Source: Polychytrium aggregatum (taxonomy: Eukaryota > Chytridiomycota > Chytridiomycetes > Polychytriales). From it: 64,000 nucleotides of DNA. The position numbers and the translations under genes are program-made. How positions within the stretch are numbered: position 1 is the first letter of the stretch; every line of letters starts with the position of its first letter. The stretch covers positions 558,001-622,000 of the forward strand of contig NW_026516210.1 in NCBI RefSeq assembly GCF_025602895.1, in the 5' to 3' direction. Below the pieces are notes generated by a model, which worked only from the letters and a program-made list of their open reading frames with translations, did no database searches and had not been told where the DNA came from. Shown one piece after another: positions 11,526 through 21,622 of this stretch.

Positions 11526-12819
11526 CTGGCCTGATTCGAGCAGCGCGAGCGGTCGTGCTGCTGCTTCTGCCTCGGCCCCGACTGCGATTGTAGCGGATTC
11601 GGGCGATCCATCGAGAAGCTTCTGGGTCTTTTCGAGGCACTTGCGCTCTGCAATCGTGGGCATTGCAGGTCACCGGCTGCGGTCACGCACTCAATCACTG
11701 CCTGTTGTGTGGTCATGCACTCGGCTGCTGCTTCCCGCCTTTCTATTCTCGTTAGCACCGGCTTGCTTGCCGCCAAACACTTCAGCCACGAGCACAGCGC
11801 CGTCGCTGCCGCACGTATGCGGCTCGACGCCATTCCAGGACGATCCCTGGAGTTACTGGAATGACCCGACGGCAGAGGCCAAAACTTGTCCCCAACATAC
11901 AGCCCGTGCAATACAGCATTTGCATGCTTCTCCGGAACCGGCAACACGCATGTTGCCGGTCGATGCCGGCCGACGGGCCGGGGCTGGCGGGCCAGCGGGC
12001 AACGTCATCCGGCCCAGGAGGGGCATGATCGGATCCAGGCAGCACATCCACCCCCGGATATGCCAGGGTCGAGTGCAGATGCAGTATCGTGGGACGGCCA
12101 GACGGGCCGGCGGAACCGGTCCTGCGAGCCGCGGACATGCGCCTCCCAGATGCAACGATGAGGCATCCTGCATCGGCGCTGCTCATCAGCGCTGTCTCCG
12201 CCACAATTATTGGGGCAATGTGACCAGCTGCATGACCGGCTGTGTGGCGCCGATCAGAGGGCGGATTGGCGAACTGGCCGCGGGCCGTCTGCTCCCCGCA
12301 GTGGTGGTGATGCCCCAAGAGTCACCGCGGCTCAGGCTCACCTGTCGCTGGCCATGCGGCACCGTCGGCTGCTGTGAGCACCCGACCTCCTGCGCTCGGG
12401 ATAGGTTCTGCCGGCGGCACCAGTCCGCTTTCCCACGGCCATCGCATGCCGCCCTCCGCCATCGTCTGGCTGCTGCTCGGTCGCTGCGCGGTTGCTGCTT
12501 GGTCGCTGCTTGGCAAGATAAATAGGTGGCCCACCTCCTCTCCGTCGACTATATCCCATCCCCAACCAGCCCGCAGCAACAAATATAGCTCTTTTTACTT
12601 GCCCCTGGACTGCACTCGATCGCTTCCACTCCCGCCAATCGCTGTTGCAGGCCAACACAGTATCCTCCAGAACCTCCTTGCCAGATCTATCGGCACATTT
12701 GACTGTTCCCACGCCATCTCACCGATCTCATTGCTCGTTGTCGAGCCTCTTCTACTCCCCCTCGCCACATCTGCCCAACTCCCAACATCCTACCAACACC
12801 ATAGCCACCCCCTTCCATC
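11526..12819. other. Intergenic region between tandem Nudix genes
   Basis: 1.3 kb without a supported gene; the open frames have no recognisable protein content. It contains a perfect hairpin at 11937-11960 and a weak TATA-like AGATAAATAG near 12515. Confidence 0.45.
11937..11960. repeat. Perfect 10-bp inverted repeat
   Basis: ACCGGCAACA, loop CGCA, then TGTTGCCGGT. The palindrome is exact and lies in the gap between the Nudix genes; its function is unknown. Confidence 0.8.
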
Positions 12820-14088
12820 ATGCTTCTCAACACCGTAAGCTCGATTGTGAGCCAAGCGGGGCAGCAGTGTGGACTTCACATTGCCGCACATCCCGCAGTG
12901 AGCCAGACCCTGCTCCGAGCGTCGTCGCTGGCACTTGCAGCGACAGCGACCCGGCTGGTGCCCAGAGCCTATTCGCTCATGGCCGCCAGATCGCTGGCTT
13001 CCACCTCTGGGCCGTTCCAGTGCCACCCGTCCGTGGCATTTGATGCCCCGACCATGGCCACATTTGAGCAGCGCATCGCACGCCACTCGATGCATGCTCC
13101 CAAGCTCAAGTACAAGTATGACACCCAGAAGGTCCCGCTTCGGAAGGCCTCTGTACTGATTCCGCTCTGTACCCACCGCGGCAATCCGGCCGTCCTCTTT
13201 ACGGTCCGAAGTCAAGAGCTCAGGAAGCACCGAGGCGAAGTGAGGTGTGTTGTTGCTCTTTGCCAGCTGCTTGAGTATCTCGTCTGCCCAGTTGCTCGAA
13301 TATCTCGTCTGCCCAGCTGCCCGTGTCCCCACAGCCCCCTTCCAGAATGAATCATGCAGTGAGAGCCAGCCAGCGGGCCCTTGATCAAGGCTCGGCTGAA
13401 TAGGGGTCCTCGGGTGTCGTCCCAGTCCACTCGAGATCGGAATGGCCCTCCAGCATTCGGGATCTACTCGATCTACCGACTGTACAAACTGGCTCCCACG
13501 GCGGCACATCTCACCCTCACTTCCTTTCCTCCTCACTTCCTTTCCTTCTGCCCACCTCCCCACTTTCACACCCTCGCCCTCGCCATTTGGTCCTCATATT
13601 GGTCCTCGTATTGGTTCGAGAGTAAAGCCTCGCGATTCGTTGATGCTCACCCACACTCATTTGCCACTCCGTGCAGCTTCCCTGGCGGCGTCCAAGACGA
13701 GACCGACTCCTGTCTCAACGAAACCGCTCTGCGCGAGACCTTCGAGGAGGTCGGCATCCCCCCGTCGCAAGTCAAGATCCTCGGCGACTTTCCGCCCGTG
13801 CCTGACCGAGAGTCTGTGATCGAGATCACTCCGACGGTTGGCTTTATCGGCGAGATCGACGATCCCAAAGCGCTCTGCTACAATCCGTCGGAAGTCTCAG
13901 AGGTGTTCTTGATGACCTTGGACGAGCTAACGGACAAATCCAAGCATAAATGCAAAAACTTCAAATGCCACTGTCTCGGCGTTCGCATGAACGGCACCGT
14001 CTGGGAGAAGGACGACAAGGTCATCCGGGGACTGACGGCCCATATCCTCGAAAACACGCTCAACACTCTGCTTCATACCAAGGTGTAA
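12820..14088 (+). CDS. Nudix hydrolase, CoA-pyrophosphatase-like (copy 2)
   Basis: Exons 12820..13244 and 13677..14088 (phase 2 join) give 278 residues. The architecture matches copy 1: an N-terminal extension rich in Ala, Ser and Arg that could target mitochondria, then RKASVLIPL, LFTVRS and RKHRGEV, then SFPGG and RETFEEVG. The C-terminal part has VWEKDDKVIRGLTAHIL, also shared with copy 1. The intron is larger (432 nt) but in the same position and phase, which supports recent tandem duplication. The substrate is inferred from the family. An AATAAA follows at 14579, about 490 nt past the stop. Confidence 0.85.
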
Positions 14089-15144
14089 TCGATCGTACCT
14101 CCCCATCCAACGACCGACAACCCGGCCGCCTCACTCTCACCGCATTTCTGCATCCTCGACAATCAGTTTTTGATTCAGTCGCTTTCAAGTACCGCTCCAT
14201 CTCAACCGCATTCTTCGTTTGTCCGTTAGTGGACGTTTCTTGGCTCCTTCAACTCCCCCCCCCCACATCTTCGTTCGCTCCTCACACATATATCCATACT
14301 TTCGCTTCTTGTCTGCTTGCGCATCTGCAGGCTCAGCTTGTGCTTCCAGTGCCTTCACTACTCTGTACATACCTTCTTCTTCGTACTCGTCACTGCTGGG
14401 TATATCAGGCAAACCCTGACAGATTTCGGACACAGTGTGCACCGGAACTCACGTCTCGCCTCCACAACCCCTATGCAGTTAGTTACTGTTATTGTTCATA
14501 ATTTGGTTGCTCCAACACTGATGGATCGACCTCATTGCCTTTACGTCCTCCCCCGATATCGAGAGGCCGGCCGACTTCAATAAAACTGCCGATTTAAAAT
14601 CACAGCAATCACCATCAAACCTTCCCCCGAGCGACCGAATGGTGGTTGGAGGTCAGCGGTAGTCCATTGTGCTAGGTGATGGGCAAAGTGGAAGCGGAAC
14701 AGCGGCCTCCAAGATGGCAAGTCGGCAATTGCCGCCATCATCCCACTGCAGCCGGCAACAGTCGTGAATCCACATTCACGGCCGAATGGCTCTCCAAGAG
14801 ATCAATTTCAGTTGAAACACAACGGGGCAGCCCTCATCAGAGACATCTCGCGGGTGTGGTCCGAATTCTTCGATTCTTGGCCCGTTTTCTCTTGAGTGCA
14901 AGGTGTATTCCCCCATGGCCCGCCCGATGCAGACTTTCATGAGTGAGTAAAATGCAAAGAAGGTATATACGCCCCAGATCAGACAGAGTCCTGGTGGGTC
15001 AATACGGACGGACCAAGCGATCACAAGGCAGCTGTCCGTGCGATAGCTGTCCGGTTCGGTCATGGTGATAAGCTCGAAGGACGAGAGCAAGGTAGTAGGG
15101 TAACCGGCTCAGGTTCGCGGAAGGTATTGGATCGATATCGCTGC
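14089..15144. other. Convergent 3' flanks, no gene assigned
   Basis: Contains the 3' flank of Nudix copy 2 with AATAAA at 14579-14584. A minus-strand frame at 14776-15090 is hydrophobic in part, but no splice link to a gene could be shown. Confidence 0.4.
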
Positions 15145-15963
15145 TCAATCTATCCCGTGATTTGAACGAACAAATATCGTTTTCGTTGCAGCCGTACGGC
15201 GACTGCGGCCCCACAGCGGAAGCAGTATACTCCGCGGTTGTGCTGGCTGCATGATCTGTCTGGAGCTGCAACTTGGTGGATTGGTGGGTGTGGGCGAAGC
15301 TGGGGCTATTTGGTCGCATTGCCAGGAAATGTGTCTCGACTCTTGAAGTCGGCCGAATGATGGTGGATCCTGAACGGGTCCAGGATCAGGCTCAGTCGAA
15401 CCCGAGCTGTCGTCTTGGGAAGAGCCATTTGAGCGAAGACAGGGCATGTCTTGGCGGACCCTGGCGCGGTAAGCCTCGATAGCGTCTCGTCGCTTGCGTT
15501 GGAGTACCATCTGCAGCCGCTGTCGACTCCGGCGCCGTGCCAGCAGTAAACTCAGCCCAACAACCAGTCCAACAAAGAGGCAGCTGCAGACCACGCTTGC
15601 TGCGAGGATGAGCTTGATTCCGATGGTGTCGCTGGGGAGTCGCTGGGGCGGAATCGGCGTGAGCACAGCCGGGGATATGCTAGTGCGTGCTGGCGAATGA
15701 GTGCGGTCGGAAACAGACGGAGGCAGAGACGAGGTCGGTGACGGAGGACGTGAAATGGGAGGAGCCGGGCTTGTCCGGGGAATGGCCGTCGGCTGTGATG
15801 ATGCCGATCGAGCCGTGGCTTTCCGCTGCGGCGATGGACGCGATCTTGGATTGAGCACTTCCATGACGGGCGGCAGCAAGGATGTGACTGGGTGGCCGCC
15901 ATGAGCAGGAGAGTGCGACGCCCACGGCGACCAGCTTTGCTCAGAGCGACTGCTCGGAGGCAT
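15145..15963 (-). CDS. Putative single-pass membrane protein
   Basis: An open frame of 272 residues with a Ser/Thr/Pro-rich N-terminal half, one strong transmembrane stretch (about residues 116-140, ending GLVVGLSLLLA) and then a very basic juxtamembrane run RRRSRQRLQ. This is the layout of fungal type I surface sensors or receptors: O-glycosylated stalk, one helix, cytosolic tail. There is no clear signal peptide at the N-terminus as drawn, so one or more upstream exons may be missing and the true start may lie beyond 15963. The family is not recognised and the exact ends are uncertain. Confidence 0.45.
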   Translation of the reverse strand: MPPSSRSEQSWSPWASHSPAHGGHPVTSLLPPVMEVLNPRSRPSPQRKATARSASSQPTAIPRTSPAPPISRPPSPTSSLPPSVSDRTHSPARTSISPAVLTPIPPQRLPSDTIGIKLILAASVVCSCLFVGLVVGLSLLLARRRSRQRLQMVLQRKRRDAIEAYRARVRQDMPCLRSNGSSQDDSSGSTEPDPGPVQDPPSFGRLQESRHISWQCDQIAPASPTPTNPPSCSSRQIMQPAQPRSILLPLWGRSRRTAATKTIFVRSNHGID

Positions 15964-16710
15964 CTAGTCGAGGCAACAGGTGTTTGGCGATGCGTTGCTG
16001 CGGGCGATACGAGGCGTGAATGCACACCCAGTCGCGCAGAGTTTTGCGCATGTTCATGCCGCCGAATGTGTCTGGCCGGAGTGGGAAAGAAGCGCCAGGA
16101 TCATGGCGGGAAGCCGGGCAGCAAGCAAGAGCCAAGGACCGAGCGAACCTGTGATAACAGCGGAATCACTCGCCGCCTCTCGATACACCCGCACCTATCG
16201 CACATCGGATGTATGCTCGCAGCTGTATCTCGTGTTGTCCACCGAGACTGGTATTCGGGCTTTGGGGCAGCAGTCCGTATATGATGGGCGCAGGGTCATG
16301 TCTTGTGCCGTCTCCACTGGCCCTATCGGAGCTCTCGCTGCTCTGGGACAGCTTGCGAGTGCGGCAGACTATTCTCGTCCTCGAGCAAGTCCCAGCCGCA
16401 ACCAAGTTTCTCTTGGAGAGTGTATCCGCTCGCTGATCGAGTCAGTAGATGCGGAACCATCTCCAGGGCAAATCCGGCATCGGACGATCTGATGTCGTGC
16501 AGTGAGCTCGGCCCATAGAGGGCCTCCCGCTCGCTTGCCGATCGGTCGGGGGGTCGCAATCCACCAAACTCGGACCGGCCTCTCCGGCTGGAGTCGGGAG
16601 ACCCCGACTTGGGCTTTGGACTCGCAGCTGTCCCATTCGCCAGCTGCGGCGAACGCCTTGGGTTCGTGCTCTCTGTGATGGCATCTGTCAACAGCCAAGG
16701 GCCCGCTGGG
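15964..16710 (-). other. Possible unassigned exon(s) between TM gene and HFI1
   Basis: The minus-strand stretch 16685..16323 is open after a plausible acceptor (TTGACAG at about 16686). It reads as a Ser/Pro-rich polypeptide with sensible codon choice, including SSRRGRSEFGG and GFALEMVPHLL, and ends at a stop at 16323. No start codon or partner exon could be linked to it. It may belong to the membrane-protein gene downstream on the same strand, or be chance. Confidence 0.3.
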
Positions 16711-18313
16711 TCAGTCAGGGGTCGACTCGGCAAAGACTGAGCCGCCCTTGTCCAAGCTGCTCTCACCTTCGGTCACGGTTGCCGCTGCGAGGCTTGCGGT
16801 GTTCTCCACGAGCTCTATCGAGTTGGCTCCGTTCTCTGCTTCCCCCGGCTTGGCATCCGCCTTTGGTTCGGCAATCTTTACATCGACCGCAGCAGGCTTG
16901 GAGGCGGCCGTGCCCTCGCGATTCGCTGCTGCGTCCTCGGAGGTTGTGAGCTTCTGCATCAGTAGGCTCATGGTGTCCTTCATGAGGTCCTGATGGCGCA
17001 TGGTCGATGATTAGAGCCTTTGCATCAGCACCACACCACACCACACCACATCGCACTGCATCAGCACTGCACTGCACCACTTGGATCATCAATCACAGTC
17101 GCGTTCCATGGCTCGCCAAAGTAGAGTTCAGGAGATGATTTGCATCTACCCGGCCTGTCGAGGGGCTGTGTGTCCTACACAGATACTCACGCTCAGTGCT
17201 CTATAGAGAATCTCAACAGACTCGTCGCTGATGTTGGCGATTTGGTTGAAGTGCCCGATCAAGCGCATCCGTTCGCGCAAGTCTTCCTTTGACGGAATGT
17301 CGCCTTCGTCCTCGCAGCAGTAATACGACGCATCTATGCAACGACCGATGAGATCAGGTCCGCGAACACAGGATGAGATATGGGACGCTACCGCATGCCA
17401 ACCCATCGACAGACCGGAGTGTCGCCCGACGACGTACGTGGAAAGGAGAGACCCTCAAAGGATGGCTTGACAGGCTTCGGGACTGTTAATCGTGGAGCCA
17501 CCTGTGCGTTGCAGAAGCAGACAGATCGAGGACGACAGGAGCATGACAGGAGGGCCAGAAGCCGGGGGGAGTATGTCGCGAGAGCAGAGATTGTCGACAC
17601 TGTTAGCGCATGAACAGTCAGCATCGAGCGCCGACAAGCACGCAGGGGCGAGGGCGGAAAGTGCTACCTTGAGCTGCATCAACCGGAGCCGATCGCTCTG
17701 GGATAACGACATGATCTGCTCGATCCGCATTTTCTTGCGTGCTTCAGCGGGGACCAGATCTCCGGTCGTCTGCCGTCGCTTCAGGGTCGTCTCCTGACTC
17801 GATGCGGCATTGGACTTTTGCACAGGGGCAAATTCGACAGACTTGGGTCCCGCGGGAGGGAGCACGCCCTTCTGGGCATTGTGGATGAGTCCGATGATCA
17901 GGTTGTTGTGGAGCGTCGCTGCGGGATGGGACGAGGCAAGTATTCAGATGAGCGCTGTTCCGATCGATAGCACTGGTCTGCAGTCTCCTACTCCACTTGC
18001 GCAACCCAGCTCTGCAGCGAGTGGACCAGGGCCGAGCGCACTGTGGCTGCCGCCGAAGCAATGCAAGTCCTATCCAAGTAGAGCGCTCGATCCTGGGAAG
18101 GCAGCGGGAAGGGAAGGAAGCGGACCAGGAACGAGACGCACCAGCTTTCCCTTTGAGGATCCCTGAGACTTGGGCATCAAACTTTTCTCGCTTGATCTTG
18201 CCGCCGAGGAATTCTTTGAACGCTGCCCAGTACTGCGGTCCACTCTCGCCCAGGAGGTTGGCGAGCTCGATCTTGATGGCGATGGTATCACGGCGGTCGG
18301 TTGCAAAAGTCAT
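16711..18313 (-). CDS. HFI1: SAGA complex subunit Hfi1/Ada1 (TADA1)
   Basis: Exons 18313..18142, 17918..17668, 17310..17191 and 16989..16711 give 273 residues. Hfi1/Ada1 is a core scaffold of the SAGA histone acetyltransferase coactivator and pairs with Taf12 through a histone-like fold. The N-terminus shows the SAGA-Tad1 signature: KIELANLLGE, YWAAFKEFLGGK, then LHNNLIIGLIHNAQKG at the start of exon 2. The region KKMRIEQIMSLSQSDR precedes the histone-like segment ERMRLIGHF..SDESVEILYRAL. The acceptor of exon 3 (TGCGAG|GAC) is the least certain junction; it was chosen because phase 0 and the frame require it. The Ala/Glu/Lys-rich tail is short, so the protein is compact compared with yeast Hfi1 (about 490 residues). 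Confidence 0.82.
17026..17050. repeat. CACAC pentamer repeat in HFI1 intron 3
   Basis: About five copies of ACCAC/CACAC inside the intron between the last two HFI1 exons. Confidence 0.7.
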
Positions 18314-19535
18314 TGTTCTCTGCAGCGTTCGGCCCGGATCAGGACTATGGTTTCAATATGCAAAATCGATCGTATTCGATACTGGTATCGAGACGGACTT
18401 TGGTGAGCTCGAGTCAGATGGACTCTCTTGTTCTTGGGATCGGCTCGAGTCGGCCCAGTTCGATGGGTCGTGCTAGTAGACCAGACGAGTAGGAATCCAG
18501 CGTGTCAGACAAGTCCAGTATCCCAGGAGACAAGAGACACCCTGTGTCGGGTGGATATCGCTGAGGAGTATTTGGGGCGAGAGGTATGGCAGCCCGGATG
18601 GATGGATGGAGAGCGAATGGCGGTCCCGTTGGGTTTGTCTGGAGCCGATGCACTGCACAAATGGCAACCAGAGACCCGTAACAATCGCAGCATCGTCAGC
18701 AGTGCGCGACAAAGCCTGTCGACCGATCGCCGCACAGAGCGGCATGAGATCGTGCCGGATGGAGCATCACGATCGATGGAGATTGCGGCCGAGGATGGAT
18801 GCATCGCACTGGCACCGCCATTGGAGACAAGCAAGGCGGGGTGGATGCGAACATGAGGCAAAGTCCATGGCAAGGGCTACTGACGAAAGTGCCATCGTGG
18901 GGCTGTGGCAACTGCCGTCGACAGATGGACGGGCGGATGGATACGCTGGCATCCGCCAGGTCGGGCGATCCGGGCAGGATCTAGGGTGTGGGCGATGGCT
19001 TACCTGTGTGGGGTCGGCACGGATGTGCAGCGACGATGGCGACAGGCAAGAGGGGAGAGACCAGGCCGCCCCGACTCGCGGTTGAAAAATCAAGGCCAAA
19101 GCCAGGCCCGCCGACTTGGATCGGTCAACAACTATTGCCCATTGCCCACTCACTGCCCACCACCACGATCGAGCCATCCGACTGGTGCCGAATCCAGGAC
19201 AGGGGAATCTTTAGTGAACTCTACGTGAAACACAGCGATGGGGCTCTGACGCAACAAGAAGTGAGAAGAGAAAGAAACGAAGCAAGAAGCGAGCCCAGGC
19301 AATCAACAGGCAGGCGGCTTCCGGACAAAACTGGGCCTTTTTTTTTGGATGTCATCCACGGAGTATGCAGGTCGGACGGGATGGACGCAGCCGAGGGTAG
19401 ACGCAGACAAGTGTACAACAGTTACAATGCAAAGGGTTGCGCGGGGAGGGTGGGCTGGGAGAAGAAGGGACACTCGGCTCTTCGGTTGGACTAAGCGTAT
19501 GGGGCCTTGGCATGAGATATTCGGTTGAAATACAG
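18314..19535. other. Intergenic region upstream of HFI1
   Basis: 1.2 kb between the HFI1 start and the 3' end of the next minus-strand gene. Only scattered open frames; no gene, TATA box or repeat of note was seen. Confidence 0.45.
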
Positions 19536-20857
19536 TTACTTTTCGAGGGCAGCAGCAGTCTCGACCTGGACCTTCTCGATGGGGACCTCGGGAACCTCGA
19601 CGCCCTCGGGGGCCGGGGCGGTGGCGTAGAAGAACGTAAGGCCCTTCTGCTGGACACCCGAGTAGATGGATGCAACGGTCTCCTGGACAGAGGTTTCCGA
19701 GACGGAGCCAAGGGCGCTGCGGGCCGAGGTGATGGCCTGGTTGAGGATCGAGGTGGCGCCAAGGGAGGAGGCGACGGAGCCACCGAGCTCGCGGGCCTGG
19801 CCCACAATCTCACCGGCCTTCTGGCGGGCCGCCGAAGTGGTGTTGACGGCGGTCTGGACGGCGCCGGGGACGTAGTTGAGCAGGCCCGAGGCGTTGATCA
19901 GGGCATTGCCGGTAAGGGACAGCTGGCCGACGGTCGATCGCAGGGAGCCCTCGTTGTACCACTTGCCGACAACAGGGACGTTAGACATGTAGTCCTGGGC
20001 AACGTGGAGCTCGGAGTGGTCAGTGATGCGGATCAGGCCGGTCTCATCGGGCTTGAGCTGGAGCTTGATGATCTGGTGGATCTTGATGGGCACCAGACCG
20101 CCGAGGGCCTTGGGGACCAGAACCTGGTCGAGATCGATGACGGCGGTGCTGTCGCCCTCCTCGTAGGCTGGCGGGCCGAGGACAGGACAGCGTTAGCAAT
20201 GGGGACGGCGCAACATGACAGGGCTAGGTCCTCGATCTGCGCAACCGCCCGAGCTGCTCCCTTCCGAACTTGGAGTCTGCAGGCAGGATCCGGCAGGCAG
20301 CAACAACAGACAGCGACAACAGACAGCGACAACAGACAGCGACAACAGACAGCGACGGTGGAGGAAACCCAGTCGGATCGCACAACCGCAGGATACATTC
20401 TGGGCACAGGGATGAGGCCAGGAGATACGTACTGACGCTATTGACCTGGGCGGTGAGCTCGGTGCAGCTCAGGGCGAGCTGCTCGTAGCTCTTCATGATC
20501 TCGGCCTTGTTGGCGAGTTTCTGGAATCGCAGGAGCAGGGGGTGTCAACAGGATGGAGGCGCTGGGTCAGAGCCGATTGGAATCCAGCGCATCTGCAGCC
20601 AGAGATAGAGGCAGTGCAGCCCTGGAGAGCGAGAGATGGACGGGGCAATAGAGAAGATGACCAAAGAGAGAAGGAGAGGACAGACCCAGGCGGGACAGGG
20701 TCCCGACAGGTCCGGTGCCTACCAGGTAGGGGTTCTGCAGCTTGCAGTTGTCGTCGTAAAGCAGGTCGATGCTCTCCTGCTGGTTGGGGATGTTGGTCGA
20801 GATGATATCGCGGGCAAAGGCAGCGATGAGCTGGGTTTCGACACGATCGTGTTCCAT
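19536..20857 (-). CDS. NTF2-like (SigF-type) protein with amphipathic tail
   Basis: Exons 20857..20723, 20520..20433 and 20167..19536 give 284 residues. The first 150 residues follow the pattern of NTF2-like cone folds in fungal SigF-type proteins: a helical start, DLLYDDNCKLQNPYL, a central helix, then strands ending HQIIKLQL and IRITDHSELH followed by KWYNEG. The next 100 residues are an alanine/serine-rich amphipathic helix series (VNTTSAARQKAGEIVGQAREL and similar) like the 11-mer repeats of perilipins, suggesting contact with a membrane or lipid droplet. The tail is Pro/Glu/Val-rich. Upstream, TATAAAG on the minus strand lies about 105 nt before the ATG. The function is inferred only from these patterns. 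Confidence 0.65.
20302..20355. repeat. 13-bp minisatellite in NTF2-like gene intron 2
   Basis: Four tandem copies of ACAACAGACAGCG inside intron 20432..20168. Confidence 0.85.
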
Positions 20858-20957
20858 GGTGGCTGATGGGGGAGCAGAAAAGCGCAGGAGAGGCGGGCTG
20901 GGGCAGATCGAGACGAAGACGAAGACGGAGGCCAAAGGCGGTGGGTCTTGCGCCATT

Positions 20958-20964
20958 CTTTATA
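20958..20964 (-). promoter_or_regulatory. TATA box for NTF2-like gene
   Basis: TATAAAG on the minus strand, 101-107 nt upstream of the ATG at 20857, within AATATAAAGAATGG. Confidence 0.5.
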
Positions 20965-21622
20965 TTCGGGGCGGTGGGTGCATTTGGCAGGCTGTGCGAC
21001 CCTGGTTGCCGCATCGAGGCAGCGGGCACATGCCGGGGGGCGACCGGGGCAGCCGCGGGCTGGCCATGCGATGCGATGCGATGCGATGCGATACAATGCG
21101 ATACAATGCGATGCCAGGGAATGCCGAGCGATGCCGAGCGATGTCGAGAGATAAACGATGTGGCCAAGGCCATATCAGCGATCTGCCACTCGCCTTCGAT
21201 TAATGCGGACGAGGCGATTGATGCTCGGCCCTGTCGACATGGCAGAACAGCATGCGCAGAGCAGCGACGCCACCAACGGACGCTTGAAGAGCATGATGCT
21301 GTCGCCTCTCCTCCCATACGGCAGCCGCAATCGAACAACACTTTGCTCGATGCCACCCCACCCGAATGAGTGAATGAATGAATGAGCGAATGGGCGAATG
21401 AATGAAAGTTGCCAATGTTCGTATTCTCGGTCTCGGTCTCGGTCTCGGTCTCGATCTCGATCTCGGTCTCGTCTCGTGCGCAGCGGGTCTTGGTCCGCTT
21501 GTTGTTCCGTGCGCTCCTCCGCCACCCCACTCTCCAACGAACTCGCTGATCTGCCAGCACCAGCGCGGCGACCACACCCGTATTCCAGCATTGCCTCTCG
21601 CATCGTCGCCATCCCTTGGACC
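20965..21622. repeat. Repeat-rich divergent promoter region
   Basis: Three microsatellite tracts lie between divergent genes: GATGC pentamers with ATACA variants at 21066-21150, GAAT tetramers at 21364-21407, and TCTCGG hexamers with one TCTCGA interruption at 21425-21476. The region also serves as the 5' flank of the WD40-like gene that starts at 21623. Confidence 0.8.
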
